DNA of 64,000 nucleotides from Augochlora pura (GCF_028453695.1 NC_135780.1:10723172-10787171); one strand, 5' to 3'; positions 10,531-23,095 are shown, numbered from the stretch's first letter. Made by a program: numbers and translations. The notes: generated by a model not told the origin, from the sequence alone.

Positions 10531-13097
10531 CCACACTGTCCCACCCAATGCAGGCAATTTAAACGAGAAAAAAATGTACAAAAATACAGAAAAATAAAAC
10601 AAGTAACCATAGGTGAAACTCATCGACGCCATTCATCCCCATAGAAAAAGAGCAGCTCTCTCGAATATCCCGAACAAGAATTAGGTCGTTCGATATATTT
10701 TTAGAATCGTGTCCTAAACAGAAGCGTCCCATTCATGGTAGCATCCCTTTTCCTTTTTTACGGTCGTTGTAAGTTTTTAGTCGTTGCCCGAGCGTTTAAC
10801 TCGGATTACCCGTCGAGCACCGGTGCATTCCGCAGGGGCCGGGATCCTGGTTCCCCCCGTGCTTCCGGTGTATTCTCCATTCAGACCGCTCCGCCGCTAA
10901 TGGCTCGTGTTTCCCGAAAAATTCGCGACGAAAAACTTTCCCCGTGGCTCTTTGAACAATTGTCCATGGTCCAACCCCCACTCCTTGTTCTCTGAAAAAT
11001 AACATTTTTCAACGAGCCTCGAGCCGATCGCTTTTTCATGGTGCACCGTGGATAAATGAAATATTCGAACGACAGGCTTTCCACGAATTCTGTAATTAAT
11101 TATTAATTATCCGCGGTCCGCTTTCCTCGAAATTTTTGCCGCTGCGCAAGAGGTGGCTCTTCTGCATCGTATCGGATCCCATGGATTATGGTGCTTAGGT
11201 TGCAAGGAATCTTTACGCGAGACTTGCTCGGTTTTACGCAGCCGGCGCGCGCGCCAGAAATTTATTTCCTCGAAACTGCTCCCCCGTTGGATCTAATATC
11301 ACGTGGAAACTATTTGTCACGTGGGTGTAAGCACGATTCGGTGTCTGCTGCTGAGTCTGCCATTCTGCATTGTAGCTCGGGGAGTTTGTGATGTTCTGTA
11401 TTTAGTTCGCTGTTTAGAGCTTTTGGCACCGTTTGGATAATTGTTTGCGTTTTAATGGTTTGTTAGCAGAATCTTTTTATTATAATATATAAATGCCAGG
11501 TAATTAATTTGATATTTTAAATTGACGGCGTTGTCGACTGTTATTAATACTTTTATCGCTTATCTGACGGTCCTTATAATAATTAAAACGACATTTCGTG
11601 GAGAAGCTAAAATTATTTGACATGTTATTTTATTGTTCCTTCCTCGTAATAATATTATTAAGTCTTGTCGAGACATGTAATGAGATTACAGACTTTATGC
11701 ATTTATTATAAAAATAAAGAGATTAAATGTAAAGCTATAGAGACATTAGAAAAATTTAACGTTATTGTTGTGTTATTTTATTAAAATTATTGAAGGAGGA
11801 AGGACAATCTTATCTAAATTATATTGTTTATAATTAACTTAGTCAATTTTTATTTTGCACAAAGATTGACAGTATACAAATGACCAGTTCATGGATTTTT
11901 ATATAAAACTATTATTGTCTAAGTTGATCGTAAGAAGCTAAATTCGAATTCAAATATCTATCCTCTTGTAATAATTTTAATAAAGTAAACACAATGCAAA
12001 AATATTTCCAAAATCTTGTCATGTCTTTGGAATTTTCTTTCCAACTTTTTTCCACTCATTTTTGGCAAAAATCTATAAAATCCGTCTTCACAAAAAAACA
12101 ATATCAACAACGAATCTTTCTTCGCCTCTTTCTCCATTTCCAAACGTTAACATTATCCGCCTATTTTAAACAAGAACAAAATTACCAAATAATTAAAATA
12201 AAACAAACCACTCGCCACCATAACTCCGCAGAAACCAGCCAAATTGTTAATCCGTTCGTGGCGCCATAGCAATTCGAATTCCATCATCGAGCAGACAGCA
12301 AGCAGCCGACAAATAAAAATTTCAATTCCGCGAATAATAATATCGCTATAGTCCGCGACGCAGGAAAAATTCGCGTGCTCGAGACACTCCGCTCCGCCGC
12401 CATCAGCAATTCATGATCCATCTACAATTCATGCGGCGGCGTTTTGCAATTCTTTATATCGCGATTCAGCGCGGCGACCCCCCCACCCCTCGATACCGTC
12501 GGCGCGACCCTCCTCCCCCCGCCGGTCGGCGAACAAAACGGTTCTCCCGCGCGATTCCCAATTTCCCCGTTTATCTCCCCAGATTGCGTTTCTATTTCCC
12601 GGCGCGCGTCTCTCCGTCCGACGAAATTCTTCCGTCGACGACGCGCTCCCCTTTGTGTCCTCGCGCTCGCTCGCGGTGGTGAGGGGGGTAGGGGAGGGGG
12701 AGGAGGTCGGCTTCCGGCGCGTTTCCCCTTTTCGCGTATCGGCGCGGGAAACGTCGCCGTGCCCGCGCCGCATCGACGGCGAAATATCGCTTGGAAATAG
12801 TCGCACAATGCGCTGGAAAATAGTCTCGCCTGCACACGCCGTCGAGATCTCGGTACACGGAAAGCGCCATTTTAGGAACGCGCGCCGGAGCCGAGCGGAG
12901 CCGTGCGGTGACGCTTCACCTTGCGAATTTGCATCGCCGATACGGCGACCTTTTGATTCGATAAAAATTCCTTCGAGAGAAAGAGAATTTGTTGTATCTA
13001 CGTTAGATTCGCGGGGTTTGTAGATGTTATTTGTAAAAGTTACAGACAATGGAATATCGAATGTTAGAGATTAGTTCGAACGCTTGGATTGACGAAA
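10531..13097. other. Unique DNA with two CpG-rich blocks, no gene recognised
   Basis: GC-rich segments at 10735-11390 and 12300-13020 flank AT-rich DNA. The second is the most CpG-dense block before the first exon and has a G-rich run (GAGGGGGGTAGGGGAGGGGG) near 12681-12700. Open frames overlap on both strands without a recognisable product. A promoter role for SK is possible but not shown. Confidence 0.4.
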
Positions 13098-13101
13098 TTA
13101 A

Positions 13102-13687
13102 CTCTTTGCGGGGTTAATTTTTATCATTTTCATTTCTATTTAGAAAATTGTTAAGAGCTGGTAACTGTCCAACGAGTCACAAAATTCAATTGAATAATAT
13201 ATAAAATGCTCCAGGTTGTATAAAATGGCAACGCTGCAAGCCTAAACATATATCTTGGATTTCCACTTAAAAATTAGAATTGACTTAATAACGTTAGCAT
13301 TGACTTAATAAAAATTGGAATTGACCTAATAGCATTAGCATTGACTTAATAAATATTAGAATTGACTTAACAAAAATTAGCATCGACTTAAGAAACATTA
13401 GCATCGACTTAAGAAACATTAGCATCGACTTACTAAATATTAGCATTGACTTCATAAATATTAGCATTGACTTAATAAAAATTAAAATTGACTTACTAAA
13501 CATTAGCATTGTCTTAATAAATATTAGCATTGACTTAATAAAAATTAGAATTGACTTAACAAAAATTAGCATCGACAAAATTCAATTAAATAATATATAA
13601 AATGCTCCAGGTTGTATAAAATGGCAACGCTGCAAGCCTAAACATATACCTTGGATTTCTACTTAAAATGGCTCCGACTGCAAAGGG
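13102..13687 (+). mobile_element. piggyBac-like MITE enlarged by an internal minisatellite
   Basis: TTAA flanks at 13098-13101 and 13688-13691; it ends GGCTCCGACTGCAAAGGG. The interior carries two copies of a segment containing ATATATAAAATGCTCCAGGT (about 13196 and 13590). Between them lies a 21-bp minisatellite (13281-13575). The 5' end is altered to CTCTTTGCGGGG. Confidence 0.7.
13281..13575. repeat. 21-bp minisatellite, array 1
   Basis: About 14 copies of TTAGMATTGACTTAATAAAA-type units (A/C variants and TAGCATTGACTTAAGAAAC variants). The same unit forms a larger array at 15766-16350. Confidence 0.9.
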
Positions 13688-13691
13688 TTAA

Positions 13692-14774
13692 AATCAAGAT
13701 CCTTGAAATCGAGTGTCGGCGTCGACGATTATTATTACAATAATGCATCGGCTATTATTACGTCGATGATTATTATTACAATAACGCATCGACTAATCAC
13801 CCCCGACGCTTGACACAGCTTTAAAAATTGACCCTTCGCCAATTACAATAATTAAAACTTCCTCCATCGAATATTTAATTCCGCTCCGCCGCGAGTTCGC
13901 CTCGTTAAAACGCGGCTTTAAAAGCGAACAAATCAACAGGGTAAAATCGGCGCAGAGTTTGTCCAGCTAATGCAAAATTGTGGTCGCATTACGGGCTGAT
14001 AGCGAACGCATTGAATTGGAAAAATGATGGGGGGGGGGGTCCGGTCGAGGATTAAAGAGATCCAAGCCGTTGAGTAAATTTCACCGTGGGCCGTGGTCGA
14101 CGAAGCTCCGTCGACGGACCTCGAGCGAACAATCGGAGATCAATGGTTTTTTTCTCTTTTTTCCGTCGAGGTGGACAAAGCCAGGTGGGTAAACAGGAGA
14201 GTCGCACCTGTTCCGCCGCCGGTGTGTCGGCGACGGGGCACGAAAATAGCCCGGCCTGCCGATCGCGGGGGAGGGCGCGCAAATTAACTCGCTTGTCCGA
14301 AAACAAAAGGTGAAAACTCGAGCGAAGCCAAGGCACCGTTTCAAAAGTTATCATTGCGCTTTCTCCGTCGCGTGACAGCGCGGCGGCCGCACAAAGGCAC
14401 GCCTCGCGGAACAATAACGCCCGGGCAGAGCACACGTTCCCCATCCCCCGCGTACAAGACAACGAAATAGAGCGACAAAAGGGCGGAGCGCCGGGCGCGA
14501 AGGGATGCGAGTCCGCGTATGGCCCGGCGAGATTGCGACGCGTGCTCGCGGAATAGTGGCGTGCCGAATATTAACTGCGACGCGAACCTAATCGCGGGAG
14601 ATCGGGTTGATGCGATCGGGAGCACAGAATCTATTAACTCGCTGCGCACGGGCCACGGGCGTCAATAGGTATTGTTGACAATTTAATCCTTTTCGTTTCG
14701 CGGTCTTTTGTTGTATACTTCTCTGCTCTGTAAATATTTAATATTTTAGTTTGAAGAAATTGAATTTTTTAGAT
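13692..14774. other. CpG-rich DNA, no gene recognised
   Basis: It contains a short TCGACGATTATTATTACAAT duplication (13720-13790), a G10 run (about 14030) and a GC-rich block 14050-14650 with overlapping open frames on both strands, none recognisable. Confidence 0.45.
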
Positions 14775-15130
14775 AAATATTATATTAGATATTGTGATAT
14801 TATTATGATATTATTATTACGGTATCGATGCTATTATTATGATGTGGATATAATTATTAAACTATAGGTGTCATTATTATGGTACAGATATCATTATTGT
14901 GATATAAATGTTATTAATATGGCATAAATGTTACTATTATGATATAGATATCATTATTATAATATAGATATTATTATTATAATATAGATATTATCATGAT
15001 GATGTTAGATATTATTATTAGGATATAGATGTTACTGTTCTGATACAGATATAATTATTAAAATATAGATGTCATTAATATGATGTAGCTATCATTATTA
15101 TGGTACAGATATCATTATTGATATGGCATA
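14775..15130. repeat. About 20-bp AT-rich minisatellite
   Basis: Units such as GATATTATTATTATAATATA with GATATAGATATCATTATTRT variants, about 17 copies, diverged. Confidence 0.8.
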
Positions 15131-15765
15131 GTGACATGTTAAGTCGTGCTATTCTCTTTCATAGTTACAACAATTACTAACAACCCTAACAATATCTAAG
15201 AATCAAAAAAACAATTTACAACATACTCAAATTTGTCTAAACATTGAAATATCCGCGTCGAAAGATCAGGAATATTATCTCGACTGAGAAGACTTCGTCA
15301 CGTGTCGTTTTGCCAAGGAGAGAGAAATTTCGATGTCGATGTATTTTTAAACATCCGCGCTTCTAAGACCGTTTTTTTTTCACGGCAGTTCCATAGTTTA
15401 TAATCTACAGGATTAATCGAGGGTAGTAAAATACGGGATAACGCGGGGCTTTGCGTCCACCGGGGAGCACTCCGCGTTAAATTATTCCTCTTCCGGTAGA
15501 TAAAGTAGAAAAAAGCCGCGCGGTGCGTCGAATTAAATAGGACAGAAGGAGTGGAGGTGGGGGCGGGCGGGGTAATTACTAAAATTACGATAATTTCGGA
15601 CGATTGCGGCCGGCCAAGAATGTACTGCGACAACAATGGATGTGTCGTACGCGTTGCACGTGCGTTCTGTAATTGTTTTTGCGCTGCTGGTGGCGATCTA
15701 GTTCGAGATAACTAATCCTTGTTTCGATAGTTCGCGCTTAACCTGCTCTTGATTAACATTTACTT
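15131..15765. other. Unique DNA, nothing recognised
   Basis: AT-rich then GC-moderate sequence. A minus-strand open frame (15298-15636) shows no family resemblance. Confidence 0.4.
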
Positions 15766-16350
15766 ACTGAATATTAGCAGTGACCTAATGAAAATTAGAA
15801 TTGATTTGATAATAATTAGAATTGACTTAATAAAAATTAGAATTGACTTAATAAGATTAGCATTGACTTAATAAAAATTAGAATTGACTTAATAGCATTA
15901 GCGCTGACTTAATAAATATTAACATTGACTGAATAAATATTAGCATTGACTTAATAAAAATAAAAATTGACTTAATAAACATCAGCATTGTCTTAATAAA
16001 TATTAGCATTGTCTTAATAACATTAGCATTGACTTAATAAATATTAGCATTGACTTAATAAAAATTAGAATTGACTTAATGGCATTAACGTTGACTTAAT
16101 AAAAATTAGAATTGACTTAATAGCACTAGAATTGACTTAATAGCACTAGAATTGACTTAATAAATATTAGCATTGACTTAATAAAAATTAACATTGACTG
16201 AATAAATATTAGCATTGACTTAATGAAAATTAGAATTGACTTAATAAAAATTAGAATTGACTTAATAAAAATTACCATTAACTTAATAAATATTAACCTT
16301 AACATAATAAACATTAGCATTAACTTAATAAACATCAGCATCGACTTAAA
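15766..16350. repeat. 21-bp minisatellite, array 2
   Basis: About 28 copies of the TTAGAATTGACTTAATAAAA unit, the same family as at 13281-13575. Here it lies outside any visible TTAA element. Confidence 0.9.
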
Positions 16351-17345
16351 CGCCAGTCCAAGTCAATTAATAAGCGCCATTATCACCTATTTAATGGGAT
16401 TCGTTTAGGAGGTTAGGTAGAAAAAGGAAATGGTGACGAATGGCGTCTTACGCCACGTTGTATACCGCGTATCGCCGTCGACTTTTCATCGTTATTCCTG
16501 TCAAAAGTACCATAATTTAACCTACTCGCAGGACCGGCGGAATTTATACGAATGCTATTCATCGTCACCGGGAACGTAGCGCGATAATGGACACCAGCTC
16601 GTTCGATTTTACAGATCCGCCGCCATGATCCCGCAACACCCGTAATCACGCGCAGTTACGCGTCCATTAGCGCTAGATTTACGGAGCGCATAAAACAGCT
16701 GTTTTCTTTTTATTAGTTTATAAATGTAACGTCGAGACGTTCGTTCCGATTTTTCATGGATGTTATTGTAACATTTTTTAATACTTGGATGGAAGGAATT
16801 GGTGGTTTAAAATCGTAATGGTGCTATTAATATTTTAGATAATTTTCACCGTGGTTTTAATATGTAATTCGTAGATGCTAAAATGTTGTAAAGACAAAGG
16901 GAAATAAATTATAATGTTACTATAGACTAGCTTTGTTGTAGGCTATTTTAAATAATTAGTAAATGATATATTATATTTTAATAGATATTAATGCTTCTTA
17001 AAAGAAATAAATTGTCGATATACTATAGACTTACTAAATATTGCTAAATACGATGAACAAACTATGAACATTATCTTCTCATACAATATAGAATTCAACG
17101 CAAACAAACTTTCATTAAAATATGAGTAACAAATGGATAAATATATTTCGAAGGACACGTTATTACCTTTAAATTCGTACTTCTGTTTTCATTAATAAAT
17201 TATAAAAATGATTGTCGGAGTTTCGATAAAATCCGATCGTACCACCGGAGGTACTGTCTTTTTCAGTTTTCTTAAAATTATGATTATTCCAAGAGAAAAT
17301 GAAATAAGAATCGGTTGAAAAATTATTTGCTCGGCAATACTAACA
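16351..17345. other. Unique, mostly AT-rich DNA
   Basis: I saw no gene, RNA or clear repeat. Confidence 0.4.
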
Positions 17346-17497
17346 GCATCTCATAAATAAAACCTTATAAATAAAACCTCATAAATAAAACCTCATAAAT
17401 AAAACCTCATAAATAAAATCTCATAAATAAAACCTCATAAATAAAATGCCACAAATAAAACCTCATAAATAAAATCTCACAAATAAAACCTCAATAA
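17346..17497. repeat. 14-bp minisatellite
   Basis: About ten copies of AAATAAAACCTCAT with AAATCTCA and AAATGCCA variants. Confidence 0.9.
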
Positions 17498-17870
17498 AAG
17501 ATAGATAATTAAATAGATTGTTCCCAACTATAAAAATTCATCCCCAAAGGGGTTAAGATCGTCGCGCGAACGTGATAAGGTCGCAAGCCGCAGCGTCCGT
17601 GGGCAATCACCCGCGTGGCATGATTTCCCGCCGATTCCGATCGGGAGCCGCAGCATCCGGTCGTCCCGGCGGACTTCCGTCCCGTACGAATCCGGCATTC
17701 GTCGCGCGCCCGGACGTTTCACGCCGCGAAATAACCCCGGCTCGTAAACCAGCCCTCCGTCATCTTATTCCGGCCGAAATGGAGAACGCGAGTCGGCGAA
17801 CGGGGACGGGACACGTGCGGAACGTGTGTCAGCTACGCGACACCGGCGAGATTTCCACCCCGTGACGCAC
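17498..17870. other. GC-rich DNA, nothing recognised
   Basis: Overlapping open frames on both strands, without recognisable protein similarity. Confidence 0.4.
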
Positions 17871-18054
17871 TCTATCTACCCCTCCATCTCTTCGTCCCCC
17901 CATCCCCCCATCCTCCCGTCACTTCGTCCCACCATCTCTTCGTCTCTCCGACTCTTCGTCCCTCCGTCCCCCCATCCCCCCATCACATCGTCGCACCATC
18001 TCTTCGTCGCACCATCTCTTCGTCTCTCCGTCTCTCTGACTCTCTGACTCTTCG

Positions 18055-18095
<41 letters not shown>

Positions 18096-18105
18096 CTCTC
18101 TCTCT
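17871..18105. repeat. Pyrimidine-rich repeat running into an assembly gap
   Basis: TCTTCGTCCCTCC- and CCCCCATC-type units give way to a (TC)n tract that ends at the N run. This is probably a long simple repeat that broke the assembly. Confidence 0.85.
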
Positions 18106-18605
18106 NNNNNNNNNNNNNNNNNNNNNNNNNNNNNNNNNNNNNNNNNNNNNNNNNNNNNNNNNNNNNNNNNNNNNNNNNNNNNNNNNNNNNNNNNNNNNNN
18201 NNNNNNNNNNNNNNNNNNNNNNNNNNNNNNNNNNNNNNNNNNNNNNNNNNNNNNNNNNNNNNNNNNNNNNNNNNNNNNNNNNNNNNNNNNNNNNNNNNNN
18301 NNNNNNNNNNNNNNNNNNNNNNNNNNNNNNNNNNNNNNNNNNNNNNNNNNNNNNNNNNNNNNNNNNNNNNNNNNNNNNNNNNNNNNNNNNNNNNNNNNNN
18401 NNNNNNNNNNNNNNNNNNNNNNNNNNNNNNNNNNNNNNNNNNNNNNNNNNNNNNNNNNNNNNNNNNNNNNNNNNNNNNNNNNNNNNNNNNNNNNNNNNNN
18501 NNNNNNNNNNNNNNNNNNNNNNNNNNNNNNNNNNNNNNNNNNNNNNNNNNNNNNNNNNNNNNNNNNNNNNNNNNNNNNNNNNNNNNNNNNNNNNNNNNNN
18601 NNNNN
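18106..18605. other. Assembly gap (500 N)
   Basis: 500 N just upstream of the S1 exon. The other gaps are exactly 100, so this one may be an estimated rather than placeholder size. Confidence 0.95.
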
Positions 18606-18667
18606 TCGTGATCGGAAGCCGCGGTCGGGGATAATTAGTGAAAAGTGGTCTGTCGTTTTGTTTCCAG

Positions 18668-19045
18668 CTCCGGAAGCCAGTGTCGACTCTCTCGATCCCG
18701 GGGGCGATGAAGAACAGCGGCGGCATGGGTGGCGCCGGGGGCGGCGGCGGGGGCGCCGGCGGAGGTAGCGGCGGTGCCGCCGGAGCCGGCGAGGACGCCG
18801 GGATCGCCCTCGTCGGCGTCCACTCGGAGTACCCGGGCGGCGGCGGCGGGCCCGTCAAGGGGCCGTCGGGCAGCATCGGGCCGGGATCCAAGCACAAACC
18901 GAACGTCGGTTACCGGCTGGGCAGACGGAAGGCCCTGTTCGAGAAGCGGAAACGCATCAGCGACTACGCCCTCGTCATGAGCATGTTCGGCATCATCGTC
19001 ATGGTCATCGAGAACGAACTGTCCAGCGCCGGTGTGTACACCAAG
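18668..19045 (+). CDS. SK: SK channel exon: distal N-terminus, Gly-rich linker and S1
   Basis: This exon has 126 codons in phase 0. The acceptor is a pyrimidine-rich tract ending TTTCCAG at 18667, and the donor is AAG|GTGAGT at 19045/19046. The frame opens with LRKPVSTLSIPGA and then has an ATG at 18707. The open frame at the acceptor suggests an internal exon, though 18707 could serve as a start in a short isoform. A Gly/Ala-rich low-complexity stretch follows (about residues 18-45). Next come the family signature GYRLGRRKALFEKRKR (81-96) and S1, starting ISDYALVMSMFGIIVMVIEN (97-116) and ending ELSSAGVYTK. These closely resemble the SK cytosolic pre-S1 segment and S1. A 500-N gap ends 62 bp upstream, so adjacent 5' sequence is uncertain. 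Confidence 0.93.
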
Positions 19046-20149
19046 GTGAGTCCCCTCCATTCTCCATCGTAATCGTCGTTAAACCTGTTCAAGATTCTAT
19101 AACGATCGCGTTTATTGTCATCTGTCGGTGCCGAGGATAATGAAAATTCGTTCGGTGCGAATAACTTAATTTATCGCACTTTTCTATCCCGCTATAATTA
19201 ATATATATTTTTTCCGGATATCTATATATGTATAGTACTAATAACATATATTCTTTTCTTAATATATTGTCTATACACACTTTCACTTTAATTGTTTGCT
19301 TCAATAAATAATAAAACAATTGAGTAAAGCACGAGCCATTCGCGAAAGCCACTATAGTGGCGCGTAGTATATAAAAGGTTAAAGAACTAATGGGCAGTCG
19401 GCGTTGCTTCTCAAAAAATATCTGTCGCGTCTAGTCTCGCGAGAATATCGTACTATTTTCGTTATCGATTGTCGCAGAGGAGTCGAAAGTGTAGCGCACA
19501 GCTTTCCGAGTCGGGGCAAATTACGTCCTGGACGAAAGAATAGTATTCAGCGACGGCTGGACTCGATAGTATAGCAGTAGAACCAGAAGAGTATCGAGTG
19601 TAGTATATAGAAGAGAAGCGAAGGGACAAATGAAAAGAAACACAAGTAGCACATAATTATTACGCGGAAGAATACCGATTCCACGCGACGGCTAAACTCG
19701 CGTTCCACAGACAAACTTTTAATGCCTTACATCGTCGAGCAACAAAAGCGAGCATCGACTTTTCATCAGCCGGCTTAATTGATTCGAGCCNNNNNNNNNN
19801 NNNNNNNNNNNNNNNNNNNNNNNNNNNNNNNNNNNNNNNNNNNNNNNNNNNNNNNNNNNNNNNNNNNNNNNNNNNNNNNNNNNNNNNNNNAATGGTAAAT
19901 ACAGGCCGTGATACGGGTCACCGGTTTTTCTCGCGTCTTCTTTTGGGATACGTCCACGCGACGCGGCCTTAGATGACGCGACGTTTTATCGCGCTGATTG
20001 GACAGAGTCTGCTGGCCGGCAGTCAGCCGGTACATCGGCAGACTTTCTCGGTGTCCTTAGGGTAATTCGAAATTTTCGGCTCGGAATCGGTGACCGAGAA
20101 GCCGTTCCGACTTATTTCGGAGATTTGGAACGTGGACGACGCGAACGTG
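19046..20149 (+). other. Start of the large SK intron
   Basis: Begins with a consensus donor (GTGAGT). CGAAAGCCACTATAGTGGCG near 19345 followed by AGGTTAA is related to the element end at 45998-46028. A 100-N gap lies at 19791-19890. The S2 exon was not found. Confidence 0.6.
19791..19890. other. Assembly gap (100 N)
   Basis: First placeholder gap in the SK intron. It could hide coding sequence. Confidence 0.95.
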
Positions 20150-21450
20150 GCATCTTGATAGCGTCTTTCGATATTGCTGCCAGAAGAATGTTTTAGATTA
20201 GGAGATTTGGGACGTCTGTATAGGGAGCTTTGGTTTTTGATAAGTATTTAACATTGATGGTAAAATAGTTAAAATATGAGTAGTTAAAATTGATGGAACA
20301 TTGCACACTTTGCTTTTTTGGATTTTATATATAAATATCGTAAACTGTACTGTTTGATAGTCTTTAAAATAAATATTAAAATAAATCTCAGATTAGAATT
20401 TGTAGGTTATGTTCATAAAAAGCTTTGCTTTCTGATAGGCTACTTAAAATTGATATCAGTGGATTTAGGTCCGTCAGAGGATTTTAGATATAAATATCGT
20501 GAACTCTACTGTTTGATAGTCTTTAAAATAAATATTAAAAATCTACTGATACTTAAAGACGTCTAAGATTAGAATTTGTAGGTTATGTTCATAAAAAGCT
20601 TCGCTCTCTGATAGGGTACTTAAAATTGATATAAGTGGAACCTGTTTCACCAGAGGATTTTAGATATAAATATTGCAATCTATACTTTACGGTACAGTCT
20701 TTAAAATTGATGTTAAAAGAACGACTGAAACTTTAAAGACGTCTAAGATTAGAATTTATAGGTTATGTTCATAGAGAGCTTCGATTTTTAATAACGTCCT
20801 TAAAAATAATGGTAGCAGAGCATTTCATATCAGGAGACTTAATGCACTTATTTTATAAATATTCCTTTTTTAAAATTGACATTTAAAGACCGTCTTCGAT
20901 TAACCCTTTGCAGTCGGAGCCATTTTGACTGGAAATCTAAAATATATTCCCAAACTTATAGTGTTTCCATTTTATATAACGCCTAAAACATTTTATACAT
21001 AATAGAATTGAATTTTATGACTTATGTAACAAATAACAGCTCTTAACAATTTTTTCAATATTAGTAAATTCGATAAAGATTATTTTAAAACGTGGCATGA
21101 TAATTTTTAGAGACTTCTGAGAGTCGCCATTTAACCTCAAAGGATTAAAAGCTTTGAGACGTGTTTATAGCTGATTTTACTTTTTAACAGTCTTTTAAAA
21201 ATTAATACCAGAAGAATATCCTAAATTAGGAGATTTACGACGTGTATCATACAATTACATTTTCAATAGTATCTTTAAAATTGATACTTATAAGAACGCC
21301 CCAGGAGAAACGTCCCTTAAGAAACATAGGACACGCACCTTACAAACGTTACCTCTTTGTTAATGTCTTTAAGCTCGGTACCCACGGATAATCCGAAATT
21401 AGAAGCTTTAGAACATGCACCTTGCAAACTTTGCCTCTAAGATCCCGCCT
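20150..21450. repeat. Degenerate long-unit tandem repeat (about 159-176 bp)
   Basis: The motif GGATTTTAKATATAAATATCG recurs at 20320, 20479 and 20655. TTAGAATTTRTAGGTTATGT recurs in the same order. More diverged units (AGAAGAATRTYYTARATTAG) continue on both sides to about 21450. A TTAA element interrupts at 20904-21144. Confidence 0.8.
20904..21144 (-). mobile_element. piggyBac-like MITE (CCCTTTGCACTCG family)
   Basis: TTAA at 20900-20903 and 21145-21148. It starts CCCTTTGCAGTCGGAGCCAT and ends GTCGCCATTTAACCTCAAAGGA. The end order is reversed relative to the copies at 781 and 31858. It is inserted in the long-unit tandem repeat. Confidence 0.8.
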
Positions 21451-21499
21451 TCATAATTAATGCGTAATCGCGTCTCCCGAGCAGACAGCAACGTCTCAC

Positions 21500-21604
21500 G
21501 CCAGAAAGATTAATTATAACATGCATCTGTATTAATTATAACATATCCTCTGTATTAATTACAACATATCCTCTGAATTAGTTATAACGCATCCTCTGTA
21601 TCAA
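21500..21604. repeat. 23-bp tandem repeat
   Basis: Four to five copies of a unit containing ATTAATTATAACATATCCTC. Confidence 0.75.
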
Positions 21605-22299
21605 CCCTTCGCGGCCGAGTGGCAACGCTAAGGCGCCGCTGAAAATGATCATGCCACGTTTCAAGATCATTTTTACTAAGATTATTCGCGTTCAATATAT
21701 TAAGAGATTATTAACCCGTTCGTCGCCCAGAATTAGTCACTAAAATCCCCACATAATTCAAGCAGTTTAATTCATTAAAATAATATTAATTAAAATAAGA
21801 TATTGATTTTATCTATCAATAAAAATTTCAAAATTGGTCAAAAATTAGTAGGGTAGTTACAGGGTAAATTAGCTTTCGCGGTTTTCCGGCATTTTTCCAC
21901 CTTTAGCGGCTTTCTAAAATTTTGAAAAAAATATGCCTTATTTCGGACTTCAAGCCGGATGTTATAGAATTTTTTCAGATTTTTCGGTTACAAGCTGCGA
22001 TTATCAAAAATGAAAAACCCCCCAAAAAATCGGAAAATTGAAGATTTCTCGAAAACTAAAATCGGCAAAACTTTTACATTAATTCCCTGACAAGGTACTA
22101 TCGCGGCTCCTGTACTCAATTTTTCTGAGATTTTTTGCTCGCCTGCAACAATGTCAAAAAAATTTTTTGCAAACGATTATTGCATCGAGACAAACAATTT
22201 TTTAACCCTGAAAATGCGAATTAAGCGAGCAAAAGAAATTGTAACGAAGTTGAAATGGCTTCGAGAGCAAAGGGTTGAAATGGCTCCGACCGCAAAGGG
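21605..22299 (+). mobile_element. TTAA element enlarged by a nested repeat
   Basis: Starts CCCTTCGCGGCCGAGTGGCA after TCAA. It has two successive right ends, AGAGCAAAGGG (22264-22274) and CCGCAAAGGG-TTAA (22290-22303). About 21716 onward holds a different repeat (TCGCCCAGAATTAGTCACTA) related to sequence at 33369 and 42911. I read this as a nested composite. Confidence 0.6.
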
Positions 22300-22303
22300 T
22301 TAA

Positions 22304-22889
22304 GTGTAACATAACCTCTATATTAATGACGTCGTATCGTCTGTAAAAAGTAACATCTTGTTATCGAAGATCCCCGTATCTGCATACGGATAAATTGGTA
22401 GAAAAGCGCCAAGGCACGAACGAAGCTTCGATCAATTGGTCCCGCGAACGGCGCGCCGTATATCCGGTCGATTGCATTCGGAAAAGTTCACCGAGCTAAG
22501 GATTCGCAACTGCGACGAGAGCGCGCACTTCCAGTTTTATGTTCTGCCGTATAAAACAATTTGCCGATCGACCTCCGCTCTCATAACAGCTTAGGAAGGT
22601 CCGCGTCGTGAAAAATCGCCGGCACCGTGAGAGCACCGAGAGAGCATCGGGGAATTTCGTTGGACAACTTCGGACGATTAATCGAACTTTGCTCGTTCGA
22701 ACGGAAAAGGCTCGTTTTCGGAGAAGTATCGCTTCAGTTTTGGAATTAGTGGTTCGTGCGCTATGGAACGCTCCTCGACGGGAAACGGCGGCCGGGTTTT
22801 TAGCTTTTCGCTAATTCTTGTGCTGAACTGCGACGTCGGATCGACGGAATCGTAGTGCATTGTTCGCGAACGCGTCAATCTTATATAAG
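22304..22889. other. Unique intron DNA
   Basis: A GC-moderate stretch with no recognisable exon. Open frames at 22608-22878 have no channel similarity. Confidence 0.4.
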
Positions 22890-23095
22890 CGACAAATTAT
22901 ATAATATTATATAAAATATTATATAATATTATATAAAATATTATATAATATTATATAAAATGTTATATAAAATATTATATAATGTTATATAAAATATTAT
23001 ATAATGTTATATAAAATATTACATAATGCGATTATAATATTATATAAAATATTATATAATGCGATTATAATATTATATAAAATATTATATAATAA
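22890..23095. repeat. TATATAA/TATTATATAAAA satellite-like repeat
   Basis: Near-palindromic TATATAATATTATATAAAAT units repeat about ten times and can fold on themselves. Confidence 0.85.

Noticed and set aside
13294..13578. Minus-strand 94-codon frame of SMLIFIKSMLIF repeats (also 16126-16341)
   Set aside because: Direct translation of the 21-bp minisatellite (21 is divisible by 3). No start context or splice support.
18635..19060. Minus-strand 141-codon frame opposite the S1 exon, and +2 frame 18729-18980
   Set aside because: Shadows of the GC-rich SK exon; only the + frame from 18668 has SK similarity and splice sites.
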